From Tridacna crocea (taxonomy: Eukaryota; Mollusca; Bivalvia; Cardiida; Cardiidae), in contig OX031060.1 of assembly GCA_943736015.1 (NCBI GenBank), positions 13,219,501 to 13,283,500 of the forward strand: 64,000 nucleotides of DNA. The letters run 5' to 3'. Under the pieces are notes generated by a model. It saw only the letters and a program-made list of their open reading frames with translations, was not told where the DNA came from and searched no databases. The first letter of the stretch is position 1. The number at the start of each line of letters is the position of its first letter. This document shows, one piece after another, positions 32,985 through 43,465 of this stretch. The position numbers were made by a program, and so were the translations under genes.

Positions 32985-33109
32985 AAATATCTCCTTATCA
33001 GATGGTGTAGATCCAAGTTCAGACTACACGTTCTGTGCAGTGTGATCTCGATCTACATTGTCCGCAAAAAAATCAACGAGTCGCGCGTAGTAGCCTAAGG
33101 TTAACTGCA
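32985..33109. mobile_element. GATC-type palindromic element, diverged
   Basis: AGATGGTGTAGATCCAAGTT, ACACGTTCTGTGCAGTGTGA, GATCTACATTGTCCGC, ending CCTAAGGTTAA. Confidence 0.55.
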
Positions 33110-33129
33110 GTCTTATGCCAGTTACTATT

Positions 33130-33385
33130 TATGCATGAATTAAGCTATGTGTGAAGGGGTCTTCAACGCATCTGCAAAAAGTATCGACGCAGGTCGACCC
33201 AGGCCGAAACATTTTACTTTTTGGTTAATGTTTTATGCATGTCCTAGGACAAGTTAACCTCATGGTTCAGTCGGTTTGTAGACAACATGGACTTCACAGG
33301 GATCCATGATCACGTGATTACTTGCTTGATATCAAGCTTAACGAAGATGCATTAAATCTATTTTTGCCAGAGGATGGCTCATACA
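33130..33385. mobile_element. GGCTGACC palindromic element, palindrome partly deleted
   Basis: AAAAAGTATCGACGCAGGTC, CCCAGGCCGAAAC, CATGGTTCAGTC, GATTACTTGCTTGATATC and AGAGGATGGCTCATAC; one arm is shortened. Confidence 0.55.
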
Positions 33386-33474
33386 GTATTTGTCACATTG
33401 TAAAAGAAGATTATTTGATCCTGTGATATTCTAGGATAAATGACACTCGGAAAAATTCAACTTTTATTTTTCAG

Positions 33475-33549
33475 ATAACGATGGAAAGAAGTCAAAGTCT
33501 GATTTGTTTGGGATTTTTGTTGTCAACTCTAGCTCAAACAAGCGGACAG
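33475..33549 (+). CDS. Secreted/membrane protein gene, signal-peptide exon
   Basis: The exon lies between acceptor ATTTTTCAG (ending 33474) and donor GGACAG|GTAAGA. Six bases of 5' UTR precede the ATG at 33481. The 23-residue translation is a clear signal peptide: polar start MERSQ, hydrophobic core LICLGFLLSTLA, small residues at the cleavage region. It ends phase 0. The presence of an acceptor upstream of the ATG implies a 5' UTR exon further left. A 63-bp minisatellite fills the following intron. Candidate downstream exons are at 36046, 36812, 40943 and 42974, but their grouping into one gene is inference. Confidence 0.6.
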
Positions 33550-33614
33550 GTAAGATATTTTCTTTATTGATTAGTTCTGCCTGGCTCAATTGTAAAGTGT
33601 AGGATTTGTAACAC

Positions 33615-33813
33615 GGGCTCGTATTCACCAATCGTTCTGAATAACGTTCTGTGTCTTATTATCCAGGATTTTCTATATTTGAAAGTAACACAACTTCTGA
33701 TTGGCTAAACCACTCGGTTTAGCCAATCAGAAGTTATGTTACTTACAAATGTAGAAAAATCATGGAGATTAGGACTGAGAATATTCTTAAGATTGGTTAG
33801 TGAATACAGGCCC
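33615..33813. mobile_element. GGGCC-ended CCAAT-palindrome element
   Basis: Same structure, with TCTGATTGGCTAAACCACTC and GGTTTAGCCAATCAGAAG. It lies in the first intron after the signal-peptide exon at 33475. Confidence 0.75.
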
Positions 33814-33949
33814 TGGAAGCCTCGGTATCGACTCTCTTTCGAAGCACTTGAGTTTCATGAGAGTCTCACTGGGCAAGACACTTTAGAGCCATAGACTTGT
33901 ATTGGGTGAACCTAGGGCATACATAAATATGTGAGCTGTGGCCAGAATA

Positions 33950-35335
33950 TAAAAGAAATATGAAAATATGGCCGTCTATTTCAGGTTTACCACTTAAAAG
34001 ACAACGCTTATGCCCAGGAAATACGAAAGTATTGCCGTGTATGTCAGGTTTACCACTTACAAAACAACGTTTATGCCTAGAAAATACGAAAATATGGCCG
34101 GGATGTCAGGTTTGCCACTTACAAAACAACGCTTATGCCTAGGAAATACGAAAATATGGCCGGGAATGTCAGGTTTACCACTTACAAGACGACGCTTATG
34201 CCTAGGAAATACGAAAATATGGCCGGGAATGTCAGGTTTACCACTTACAAGACGACGCTTATGCCTAATAACTACGAAAATATGGCCGTGCACGTCAGGT
34301 TTACCATTCACAAGACAACGTTTATGCCTAGGACACACGAAAATATGGCCGTGTACGTCAGGTTTACTACTTACAAAACAACGCAAGCTGCCTAGGAAAG
34401 ACGAAAATATGGCCGTGTATGTCAGGTTTACCACTTTCAAACTACGCTTATGCCAAGGAAATACGAAAATATGGCCGGGAATGTCAGGTTTACCATTTAC
34501 AAAACAACGCAAGCTGCCTAGGCAATACGAAAACATGGCCGCGTATGGCAGGTTTACAGCTTAACAGACAAAGCTTATGCCCAATAAGTACGAAAATATG
34601 ACCGTGTACATCAGGTTCACCGCCACTTACAAACTACTCTTCTGCCAAGGAAATACGAAAATATGGCCGCATATGTCAGGTTTACAACTTAAAAGACAAC
34701 GCTTATGCCTAATAAGTACGAAAATATGGCCGTGTACGTCAGGTTTACCACCACTTACAAACTACGCTTATGCCAAGGAAATACGAAAATATGGCCGGGA
34801 ATGTCAGGTTTACCACTTACAAGACAACACTTATGCCTAGGAAATACGAAAATATGGCCGTGCTTGACAGGTTTACAACTTACAAAACAACGCTTATGCC
34901 TAGGAATTACGACTTTTACCACTTACAAATCAACGCAAGCTGCCTAGGAAATACGAAAATGTGGCCGTGTATATCAGGTTTACCATTTACAAGACAACGC
35001 TCATGCCTAGGAAACACGAAAAGATTGCCCTGTATACATCAGAGTTTCCACTTACAAGACAAGGCCTATGACCACTTACAAAACAACAGCTATGCCTAGG
35101 AAATACAAAAGTATGGCCGTATATGCCAGGTTTACCACTAACAAGACAACGTCTATGCCTAGGAAATACGAAAATATGGCCGTGTATGTCATGTTCACCA
35201 CTTACAAGACAACGCTTATGCCTAGGAAATACGAAAGTATGGCCGTTTTTGCCAGGTTTACCACTAACAAGACAACGCTTATGCCTAGGAAATACGATGG
35301 CTTTGTATGTCAGGTTTACCACTTACAAGTCAATG
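33950..35335 (+). repeat. 63-bp minisatellite, about 22 units
   Basis: Unit: GGAAATACGAAAATATGGCC, GTGTATGTCAGGTTTACCAC, TTACAAAACAACGCTTATGC, CTA. Units vary by a few bases and some lose a segment. The period is a multiple of three and stop-poor in several frames, so it generates open frames on both strands; these are not treated as genes. Confidence 0.9.
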
Positions 35336-35869
35336 CGATATACTCGTCCAAACTTCACTGCATTTGTAGAAGACAATTTAAACATACCTTAGATCACAAT
35401 TCCTGTCCTTAAATGAGTAGAAGATATTGTTAGAAAAAAATCTCCCTTTGTTTTATAAAATGTTGCATCCTCTTGTTCGCTAAAACATGGAATATTTGAT
35501 TAAGGTTGAAGGCGACCATTGTGCGTCTAGCCTAGAGCTGGTAAAATCGAGTAATATATTATTTATTTGGATTTTCCCGCATATTGACCGTTATATTTTC
35601 GAAAGAAGTGTAAAACCCATTAAAACGTTTTTTATTATGTCCCGTAGTAAATACGATGTCAAGTGAAACTTATAATTTATTTGGGCAATATTCAAATTTA
35701 AGTGAGATAGTCAAATATATGTAATGGCCCCGAAAGTGACGGGCTTAGAAAATACTCTGCTAAAAGACGACTACAGCGGATCTGGTATGCTTAAGGCTTC
35801 ACATGATTTACTAGTGGAACATTTTTTTTCTGTTATGTGGAAAGTACATTTTCCATGCGTACAGGAGCC
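35336..35869. other. Intron, no feature seen
   Basis: Between the minisatellite and the SINE. An open frame from 35724 runs into the SINE and is not considered coding. Confidence 0.45.
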
Positions 35870-36066
35870 AACTTTACTAGTTACAGTATTGCATCCGTTC
35901 CAAGCCACTGACTGTTTTTGGAAAAAAAGTTGGAACACAATCTTCAACAGCAAGAAAGGTTCAGATTCTATCGCAACGACTTTCAGCAGGCATGAGAAGC
36001 CGGGTATCGAACTGAAAACCGTGATACCGGCCTCAAATTTTACAGCTCAGCTACAGGGGCTTGGCC
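35870..36066 (-). repeat. tRNA-derived SINE
   Basis: Minus-strand box B AGTTCGATACCCGG at 35999-36015 and a degenerate box A TAGCTGAGCTGTAA near 36055; body GATAGAATCTGAACC and CAGTCAGTGGCTTGG resembles 57400-57610. Confidence 0.5.
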
Positions 36067-36301
36067 TGCAACAGTCTGCGGAACATAATCCGTGTAGGTC
36101 ATATTGTCACAGTATTGGTCGAGACTTCTTGTTACCGAATAGAAGCTTATGCCGGTATAACCGGTTACAACCGGATGATTTTCACTCTAAATGGTTGTGC
36201 GTATTCTCACATCTGTCACGTTCTCTGTGCGACAAGCAACCAGTTCATTAAATACAAGCCTATGGTATTCACCGATCTCAAAGGCACATTAATGGATTCC
36301 A
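36046..36301 (+). CDS. Candidate exon 2 of the 33.5-kb gene, Cys-rich, unknown domain
   Basis: An open frame from acceptor AAATTTTACAG (phase 0, matching the signal-peptide exon) to donor GATTCCA|GTGAGT (phase 1). The translation has six cysteines and beta-like segments (VGHIVTVLVETSCY, CHVLCATSNQF). I do not recognise the family. Caution: the first 20 bases overlap the end of a minus-strand tRNA-like SINE, so the start could be an exonised repeat. A second acceptor at 36071-36074 exists but breaks the phase with exon 1. Confidence 0.38.
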
Positions 36302-36811
36302 GTGAGTAGCAGCTTATGCTGTGTTTAAACATGTTTCCTTGAGTCACGACAGCAACGATTCAGATAACCGTAGACTAAAGGGGATTGTCGTAATACAACG
36401 CAGAGGAACAGAAAGAGCAAACTTGTCAGAATTTGATTGCCATCGTTGCTGTGCCAGATTTTCTGACAATAAAAAATTTGCAGATGAAAAACTTGCCAGA
36501 TCGTCGGGTTGATCGCAATAGAACTACCCATCACGGAGTAAGCCGTAACAAGACTCAAAGACGATCCTTGTTGGGACGTGGGTGAACTGTCTCACGGTTC
36601 TTTCAAGTACTGTCAGGTTGTATCGCGTTTCTTTGCATTTTCCGGCAAGCTCAGCTATATCCTAGCAGTTTTATCGCGTTCCACCAAAGAATACCCCGGC
36701 AAGTGGGGGGTTAAAGGATCCGGCGTGCCAATGGGCGTTGTTCTCTAATACAGTGTTACCAGACGTGCTTGGTCTCATAGCAAATAAAAGTTGCGATATG
36801 AAAATGAGCTC

Positions 36812-36914
36812 AGAAAGTCAAGTTGGCATTGTGCTGGCAACAAAAGAAGAACAGGTCCGTCTCAACTGCACCATCACCAATGCCACCACTGGGGGGCCAG
36901 ATTCAACCTGATGA
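36812..36914 (+). pseudogene. Ig-like strand, candidate exon 3, frame lost after a G6 run
   Basis: After acceptor GAGCTCAG (phase 1, compatible with the exon ending at 36301) the frame encodes QVGIVLATKEEQVRLNCTI, which looks like strands A to C of an immunoglobulin domain around its first cysteine, followed by two N-glycosylation sites. It stops at a TGA about 100 bases in (36911-36913). Just before it a run of six G (36893-36898) marks a possible slip, since the neighbouring frame stays open to about 37063 with GSNFSHTPIYKPGLTIQLEP. This is either a decayed exon, a sequence error, or chance. Confidence 0.35.
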
Positions 36915-37510
36915 TCCTCGAGGTTCTAATTTTTCTCATACTCCTATATATAAGCCAGGTCTCACCATTCAACTGGAGCCACAAGAACAGCAAATACACT
37001 CGTACTTCATCATTGTATGCTTCTACAACACACTGCACATATCTTCCACCATTTGGCAGATTTAGTTGCTTTTATAACACTGGAATGCACATAAATGTGA
37101 CGATTAATTGTCCTTTAAAGTCACTGTTATGTTTAAGAGTCGGGAATAATTTCCGGTAAGTTTATGAGGCAAAGTGCTACCTCGTGTCCTGCCTCTCAAT
37201 GAATGCTGTTACCTTTTCGAGGAATTCATCGAAGAAACTCTGGAGGCATACTTAGATACTTTTGTAATTTGTTGATGTTTTCAGTGCAGCAAAGCTTTCT
37301 GGTGAAAATGGCAGATTAGTGGCTGAGATGTTGCGTCCGTTGTTCTACATCCATTCGCACACTCATATGGGCCTTGATTTCTCGTTTTCCTTCATCTCGT
37401 GCATCTTGCCTACTGCATTGTGGCATTCCGATTTTGCTGCAAATTTTTATTTCTCTGAAACAAAGATTGTATTCACTAAGCAAAGACACAAGCAAAACCT
37501 TCATCTTTGT
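36915..37510. other. Mostly unassigned
   Basis: A strong donor-like TTTCCG|GTAAGT at 37152-37158 follows an open frame from 36791, but the frame has no recognisable domain. Confidence 0.35.
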
Positions 37511-38042
37511 CTTACGAACGAAGTCCGTAACAAAGAAACAAATGAATAAATGCATGGCAGAAATAAGGATCGGAGCGGGATTCGAACTCCGAACTCCCGG
37601 ACGCAAAGCCAATAACCTAACCACTGAGCCAAAGAGATATCTCCCTGACGCAGTAGCCAGGTATTGTATTTAAATCGGGAGTATATGCCATGCAGGAAGG
37701 AGTGGTCTCCCGTAACACACCCCCTCTTAAAGTCATCATTTATTGATGACTCAAAGCCTTATTAGGCAGGAAGTCCGATTTTGGACAACAAATGGGATTA
37801 ATGGCTCAATGGCCAATCCCGGACGAGCCCCCATCTTACGAACGAAGTCCGTAACAAAGAAACAAATGAATAAATGCATGGCAGAAATAAGGATCGGAGC
37901 GGGATTCGAACTCCGAACTCCCGGACGCAAAGCCAATAACCTAACCACTGAGCCAAAGAGATATCTCCCTGACGCAGTAGCCAGGTATTGTATTTAAATC
38001 GGGAGTATATGCCATGCAGGAAGGAGTGGTCTCCCGTAACAC
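37511..38042 (-). repeat. SINE unit duplicated in tandem, 324-bp period
   Basis: 37511-37718 and 37835-38042 are identical over 208 bp. Each holds a minus-strand tRNA-like head (box A TGGCTCAGTGGTTAGG, box B GAGTTCGAATCCC). The 116-bp spacer has the GTCATCATTTATTGATGAC palindrome. Identity implies a recent duplication or an assembly repeat. Confidence 0.8.
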
Positions 38043-39360
38043 TTGCATATCATGGTGATAAAGCGAGGTACTAGATTTAATGATAATGAACGCTTGGGAG
38101 GCCTTCTTTTTAAACCGTGGACACAAACGTGCTTTAAAATGCGCGTATACTGCGTTCCATCCCAGGAAAACTTAGGATGTGATGAACGTGTTAGACCTTG
38201 ATAGGAAAGTTTGAAGCGTGAGGGTGCTGTTCAGAACCTAATTGGTCGGGATGGAACGTATACACATCCATGGTAAAACGCAGGTGGAACCATAGTAGAT
38301 CTTTATAAACCATGGAATTGAGTAACCCCTTCCCCCAAGGTTTATAACAGATACATTGAGGTACCGTAATGAAACCTAATTAGACCTAAGTAAACTTGGT
38401 ACATGGAGAACACAACTACCAAAAACCCACGGCACGCAACATTTCGGTTGCAGGGAACATGATGCAAACGTAGCACTAGTGACCAACCCAGAAATAAACA
38501 TGTACAAACGTGCCAAACCAGTAGAAAAAATCGTGCTATGCTGCGAATCACCACAGCAAACGATACAAATTTAGACGAATATTAATAATACGGATAGGAG
38601 CCTCGTTTTGAAATAATTTTGCTTGGTTTTGGTATACAACCGGCAATCACAGAGATTCCCGGGGTTCACCGAGAGGTTATCAAAAAGAGCCCAACCCAGA
38701 CTTTATAGAGGCAAATGTGTGTCTGTATGTGCATCCCAAGACAGTGCCACATTTTTAGCTGGGAGGAACCGGGGTTCAGACCATCATAAAGCTTGATAAT
38801 CTACCTTTGAACTGTGTTGTCTTGGGTTATGCACACTGTTGTAATATCTGGGTAACGCCGGTGTGCGTCAATATTGTCTCTGACACACAACCGTGGTAAA
38901 CCGACGATACCGGCAATCATCGGCTCGACAACGACGGGTAACCGTGCGCACTCCGTCCCAAACGAGGGCAACATAGACTGTCCACAGTAAAAGATTCTTG
39001 CGGCTCACTGGCTTCTTTTCGTCGGGATCCAGGGCCATTTTTTTTTTGACTTTATATCCAGATAAAGTGTTGTTTATGAAATGAGTACTTAAGTTTTCAT
39101 GCTCAACGGTTTATGCCGAATCAGTTTTGTATGACCAATTATTATGGTCGTGTAGATTATCGCCCGCATCACCCTGTCTAAGTACACTCATGACTAGGTG
39201 ATACGCTAGGTTACAGAGTTATCCAAATGGAGTATAAACATGCCAATATAGTGCCAGTAACTAAACTGGTATCCATAGTATCTCTGTAGCCTTCCGACCA
39301 TAGAAAGATCGAAAACTGACTTCTGATGACAAGGGTTAGAGCTACGGTACTTCTTGTTTA
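38043..39360. other. No gene seen
   Basis: Moderately GC-balanced, non-repetitive by eye; the longest frames are under 75 codons. Confidence 0.45.
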
Positions 39361-39728
39361 AGGTAAGACCCGTGCAATGCACTTCCGGTGAACATGGGGC
39401 AAAAATTCTAATTGGTTGATAAATAAGGATAAATAGGGGTTTATGCAGAAATGATATTTTTGCACATTTCTAAAGGATCAGAAATTCCGTTTATGTCTAT
39501 CTTTAAATTATCTTCTGATACTTCTGTTAGTTTTCTTAAAAGAGGGCTAATTATTATCTCTTTTTGAATGGAGAATATAGTGGTTTTAGATTTATAAATT
39601 ATGATTCAAAGAAGGAAAAAGATGGAAAAAATGAATAGGTGAAAGTAGTTCAGCTTTTTAATTACAGCTAATTTTGCAGGACGATATTTTAGTAGAAATA
39701 GCTGTTTTCCATTACACAGGTCTTACCT
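39361..39728. mobile_element. AGGTAAGACC-ended TA-target element, copy 2 (inverted)
   Basis: AGGTAAGACCCGTGCAATG and CATTACACAGGTCTTACCT with flanking TA. Interior matches the inverse of copy 1 throughout, so it is a true family. Confidence 0.78.
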
Positions 39729-40079
39729 TAAAAGTCGGTCCTATCCTGATATGTAACAATATTAATAATAACCACGGCTTCGCCCCAATGTAGCCCAAAT
39801 TTTAGCCGGTTTTAATTTACTCCCAAGGGACAACAACTTGCATTTTAAATATTCGATAGAACATGGAATTCAAGCCGTTTCATCGGAGTTCATACATTTA
39901 ATTTAATGGACCACAATGGTTGACACGGTTTGGCATGTTTAGGCAAGGTGACTTCCGGTTCAATACACCGGAAGTTACCGATATCCAGTACTTTGATTAC
40001 CGTATCGGGGCTTAACATAGGAAACAATCTTGGTTCTAATCAATCATCTAGTCAATCTTGCTGTTTATACAACTGGCAG

Positions 40080-40207
40080 AAAGTTGACAGGCTGACAAAT
40101 ATTTTTGTGACAACCGCTTCAACGGCACGTGACCATGACACGTATCTATCACACGAGGAAAGAAAGATAAAGAAGAAATTTGCTTTATTAATGAGCCCGG
40201 AAACGTA
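40080..40207 (+). CDS. Weak candidate exon, charged helix
   Basis: An open frame from an acceptor-like TTGACAG to the donor GAAAC|GTAAGA, containing YLSHEERKIKKKFALLM. The charged, helical composition would fit upstream of the coiled-coil exon at 40943, but its outgoing phase 2 does not fit that exon directly. Kept only because of the donor. Confidence 0.2.
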
Positions 40208-40489
40208 AGATTTTCGGCTCACTGCGTTTGTACTTTACCGTATTCAATCTTCCTTCGAGTTTTTCAGAATTCTATTTTTGAATTTTTGAATTCATTCGCA
40301 ACGGGATCGTAGTTTAGCCGCCCAAAACTATACAAATTTATAACAGAATCACCTAACTCGTACAATTCTTAATAAATAAAAGGAAAACCTTACGTAATTT
40401 TGTAAATTAAAATAAATGTGCATGTAATCTACATTGTCGATCCGACTTCACCGTCTGTGATGAGTCGAGATTAAGGTATATTTAATGTA

Positions 40490-40873
40490 TTGTGCAAGCG
40501 TATGCCAGAATATGCAGATTTTGTTGCATTCGCTGGCATACGGTGTAGTTCGTTAGCTCACCATTTGAAGGTCGTTGCAGCACATTCGCGTATGTCGTTA
40601 TTCGGTCAGAGAGTCGGACAGTTTTGCACTTGCACAAAAACTCAATATTTACTTCTTCCAACAAACAACCCATTTTCAGGTTCGTTCCATGAGCGCATAT
40701 CCAACTGTTTGTTCAACGCATTATTGCAAGGATTAGATATAGGTACTTTCTCGATCGCATTCGAGCAGTGGGGATTGTTCAAGCTCCCTCATTTCATAAA
40801 ACTTTACATGCGTCTTTCGCAGTCTATGGATAAATTTGGCGACGATAGAGCAAAACGTATTGTAGAAATTTGA
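40490..40873 (+). other. Uncharacterised 127-codon open frame
   Basis: One of the longer open frames outside repeats. No family is recognised, codon use is not distinctive, and the minus strand is also partly open. It carries a nearby inverted repeat of GCGTATGCCAG / CTGGCATACG (40498-40541). Possibly chance. Confidence 0.18.
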
Positions 40874-40942
40874 CTAATGAGCCACGTGTTTCTTCTATGC
40901 CAGATGAGCAAATGCTGTACCAAACCACTGTTGTATTTTCAG

Positions 40943-41074
40943 ATACGTTTTGATTCGCAGACAGACAGACAGATACATAGTTTAGAGACAGAATTATCAA
41001 AACTTCGACTTTTACACAACAAAGGTAAAGACAGAATGCGGGAACTTGAAAGAGAAATATCGCACTATCAAAAA
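40943..41074 (+). CDS. Coiled-coil exon
   Basis: A 132-bp phase 0-0 exon between acceptor TGTATTTTCAG and donor CAAAAA|GTAAGT. The 44 residues form a charged heptad pattern (RQIHSLETELSKLRLL, then DRMRELEREISHYQK), which predicts an oligomerising coiled coil. Its phase 0 exit matches the phase 0 entry of 42974-43229. Molluscs have many secreted proteins made of a signal peptide, a coiled coil and a globular recognition domain; this would fit that plan, but the C-terminal domain is not identified. Confidence 0.55.
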
Positions 41075-41215
41075 GTAAGTCGTACCTTTGATTTTTAGCT
41101 GTACCTGCCGAAAGCAAGCAGAGCTTGTGTCATGGCGTGGCTTCCTTTGTCCGTACGTCAGAAACAGAGGATTTCCGTTGACAGCATAGGTCAAATTCAG
41201 ACTGCAAAGGATAAT

Positions 41216-41416
41216 CAGGATGCGTATTTACCAACCATTCTTAAGAACAGTCTCAGTCTTATTCTCTATAATTTTTCTAACTTTGAAAGTAACACAATTT
41301 CTGATTGGCTAAACCATTCGGTGAAGCCAATCAGAAGTTGTGTCACTTACAAGTTTAGACAAATTTGGATAATAATACTGAAAATGTTCTCAAGAATGGT
41401 TGGTAAATGCGAACCA
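41216..41416. mobile_element. GGGCC-ended CCAAT-palindrome element
   Basis: Ends TATTTACCAACCATTC / GAATGGTTGGTAAATGCG; centre TGATTGGCTAAACCATTC and AGCCAATCAGAAG. In the intron after the coiled-coil exon. Confidence 0.7.
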
Positions 41417-42039
41417 GGATCTTGATATATCAGTCTTGTGGAGGCTGTAAAATAAAACAAAAGTCTAATTTTCAGCGGATTGTAATGGTAGCCGTTGAAA
41501 GAGGTTGAACATCTAATTATACACTGAGTACATTTAAAACGCACACATTGGTTTTAAATGAACATCTGGGACAAAAACGAATCCTCGACAAGAAAAAAAT
41601 CACCATGTCAGTTGATCATAAATGATTTCTCAGTGCCCAAAATTTCATTAAAATCTAATGAATAATTCATATCAAATAAAAAGTCTGAATCTGTGTAGTC
41701 AAACATTGAAATTCACAAAGTTAATGGTGTGACCACCCCGTTGCATATTGACATTGCCGCCGCATAAACAACTTTTGGCCTGCTATTTTTATACACTTCT
41801 GTTGAATCAGTGCCTGACGGGAGTTGGATCTCATTTCAAGATTAACGAACTGGAGTACCACACACATTCAAAGCATCTTATGATGTTCAAGGTGGTCACA
41901 CTCAATATTAACTTATAATTTCAATTTTTGACCACACAAATTCAGGCTTTTGATTTGAGATAAACTATTCAATTGATTCTCAAGAAATTGTGGGCAATGA
42001 GCCATTAAACATGAACGTCTGACATGGCTAATTTTCGTT

Positions 42040-42126
42040 GCATTTTCTCCTTCTCCCACAGTATTTTTAAAGGCTTCTTTCTCAGGGTCGTCAAATGGAG
42101 GAGGGATTGTGTGGAAATGAGTTAAC
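42040..42126 (+). mobile_element. TTAA palindromic element, half copy
   Basis: GCATTTTCTCCTTCTCCCAC arm, AAAGGCTTCTTTCTCAGGGT, GTGTGGAAATGAGTTAA. Confidence 0.62.
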
Positions 42127-42129
42127 GGT

Positions 42130-42270
42130 GAGAGATGAACGAATCCTATTGCAATGACTATCATCAATCCTTGCAAGGACATTGACAGAGCATGGGATTT
42201 TAACCAGTGATCCCTTGGTTTTTAAATCTTGTATGCAAATAACTGAGCTCGGCAAGGGAAAAACATGTGC
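42130..42270 (-). repeat. Possible SINE fragment
   Basis: Plus-strand text GGGATTTTAACCAGTGATCC and GCAAATAACTGAGCTCGGC parallels the SINEs at 53560 and 57480 (AAACCAGTGACC ... CTGAGCTAAG). Weak. Confidence 0.35.
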
Positions 42271-42554
42271 TAAGAGCTGCCATGTACGTGAATACATGAA
42301 AAATATGACTGAAAGAGAAATTACGTTACGTTATACCCCGTCACACCAAACTCATTCACACTCCGTTCCGAGAACTTTTGCTGAAGGTTAAAGCGGGAAA
42401 ACTGCTCCAGAACTTTGAAACTGCTCAAAATCTTTTGCCGTCCATCATGTCTTATAATCAGACGGAGTGACAACGTACTTAAAACAAGATGAACGCACTA
42501 CAAAAGGAACTTCCGTACTTTGATCCCTTTAGAAACGTAGTGCAGTCGGGCATC

Positions 42555-42790
42555 AATTGTCTGTGCGTTTGCATTTTACCGGCCAAAATTACACGTTCTA
42601 TCCCCACCGCAGCCTGTTTAACTATTTTGTTGTCTAGGGTAAGAATTTCTATGAACAGGTTTGGTGAGACAGGGGTTTCAGCCATTTTCCCGCCAAAATT
42701 ACACGTTCTACCCCGATCGCAACCCGTTTTTAAATCATGTCAGGACGGGGTAAGACGTTCTAAGATCTACTTTGGTGTTCTAAGATCTAG
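42555..42790 (+). repeat. Imperfect direct repeat, about 125 bp apart
   Basis: GCCAAAATTACACGTTCTAT at 42581 and CGCCAAAATTACACGTTCTA near 42693, followed by CCCCRYCGCARCC in both; also GTTCTAAGATCTA twice near 42757 and 42779. Confidence 0.6.
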
Positions 42791-42973
42791 TTTTATGTGA
42801 CGGGGGCTTTAGAGAGTTATTGTCTGCAAAAGCGGTCTACCACAAAAACGCAAAAGATCCTGTCCTATCCTATACTATAGTATATGAGTCACCTGATCCA
42901 AAAATAAACACTTACTGAAAGACATAAGATATTTCTCTCTTGCTTATCTTACCGACATGAACTGACATTTCAG

Positions 42974-43229
42974 ATATTTCAGGGACTCGATGTGCTCTGC
43001 CGGACTCTTCAACTGCACAAGAGCGTGTATGAGCCATTCACACCCATCGCCACGCCGCTGAAGGCAATCCGTCCAACAGTATCAGGTATCACTGCCCACT
43101 CCGTGGAAACAATCATCTCTCACCTTGGTGTTACCTCTGTCGTTCAGCTGTCCGTCCGCTACAGTACCGCCGAGACACACGAGGTCATCTGGGCTTACAA
43201 TGTCCTGGGACATATGATCAAAGTTCAAG
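42974..43229 (+). CDS. Beta-rich domain exon, family not recognised
   Basis: A GC-rich open frame with coding-like third positions, unlike its AT-rich flanks. Two in-frame acceptors 9 bp apart (CATTTCAG before 42974 and ATTTCAG before 42983) would give IFQ inclusion or skipping. The donor is TTCAAG|GTACAG, phase 1 out. The translation reads as alternating beta strands (VVQLSVRYSTAETHEVIWAY). It is not clearly C1q, Ig, fibronectin III or fibrinogen-like by eye. It joins in phase to the coiled-coil exon. A TTAA element begins about 20 bp after the donor. Confidence 0.62.
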
Positions 43230-43249
43230 GTACAGTTTTATTCTAAAAA

Positions 43250-43465
43250 TCTTGCTAACGATCCCGAAGAAGATGGTCTTTGAAAACATGGTGGGAAAAG
43301 GAAAAAATGCTGGTAACCAGCATTTTTTCTTTTCCCACAATGTTTTTCCTACATTGTTTTCAACTCTTTAAAAGACAAAAAACTCCATTTTAGTTACGTT
43401 TCTTTTGTTGTCTGCAAATGCTTTCAATATGGTCGTGTCCAAAATGTCGTCTGGTAAAGGGTTAA
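43250..43465 (-). mobile_element. TTAA palindromic element, left border lost
   Basis: GATCCCGAAGAAGATGG, GGTGGGAAAAGGAAAAAATG with GCTGGTAACCAGC, GTTGTCTGCAAATGCTTTC, GGTAAAGGGTTAA. About 20 bp after the exon donor at 43229. Confidence 0.75.

Noticed and set aside
34010..34564. 184-codon plus-strand and 159-codon minus-strand open frames
   Set aside because: Both are produced by the 63-bp minisatellite; no independent start or splice evidence.
35724..36251. 175-codon plus-strand frame
   Set aside because: Runs through a minus-strand SINE and is out of frame with the candidate exon 36046-36301.
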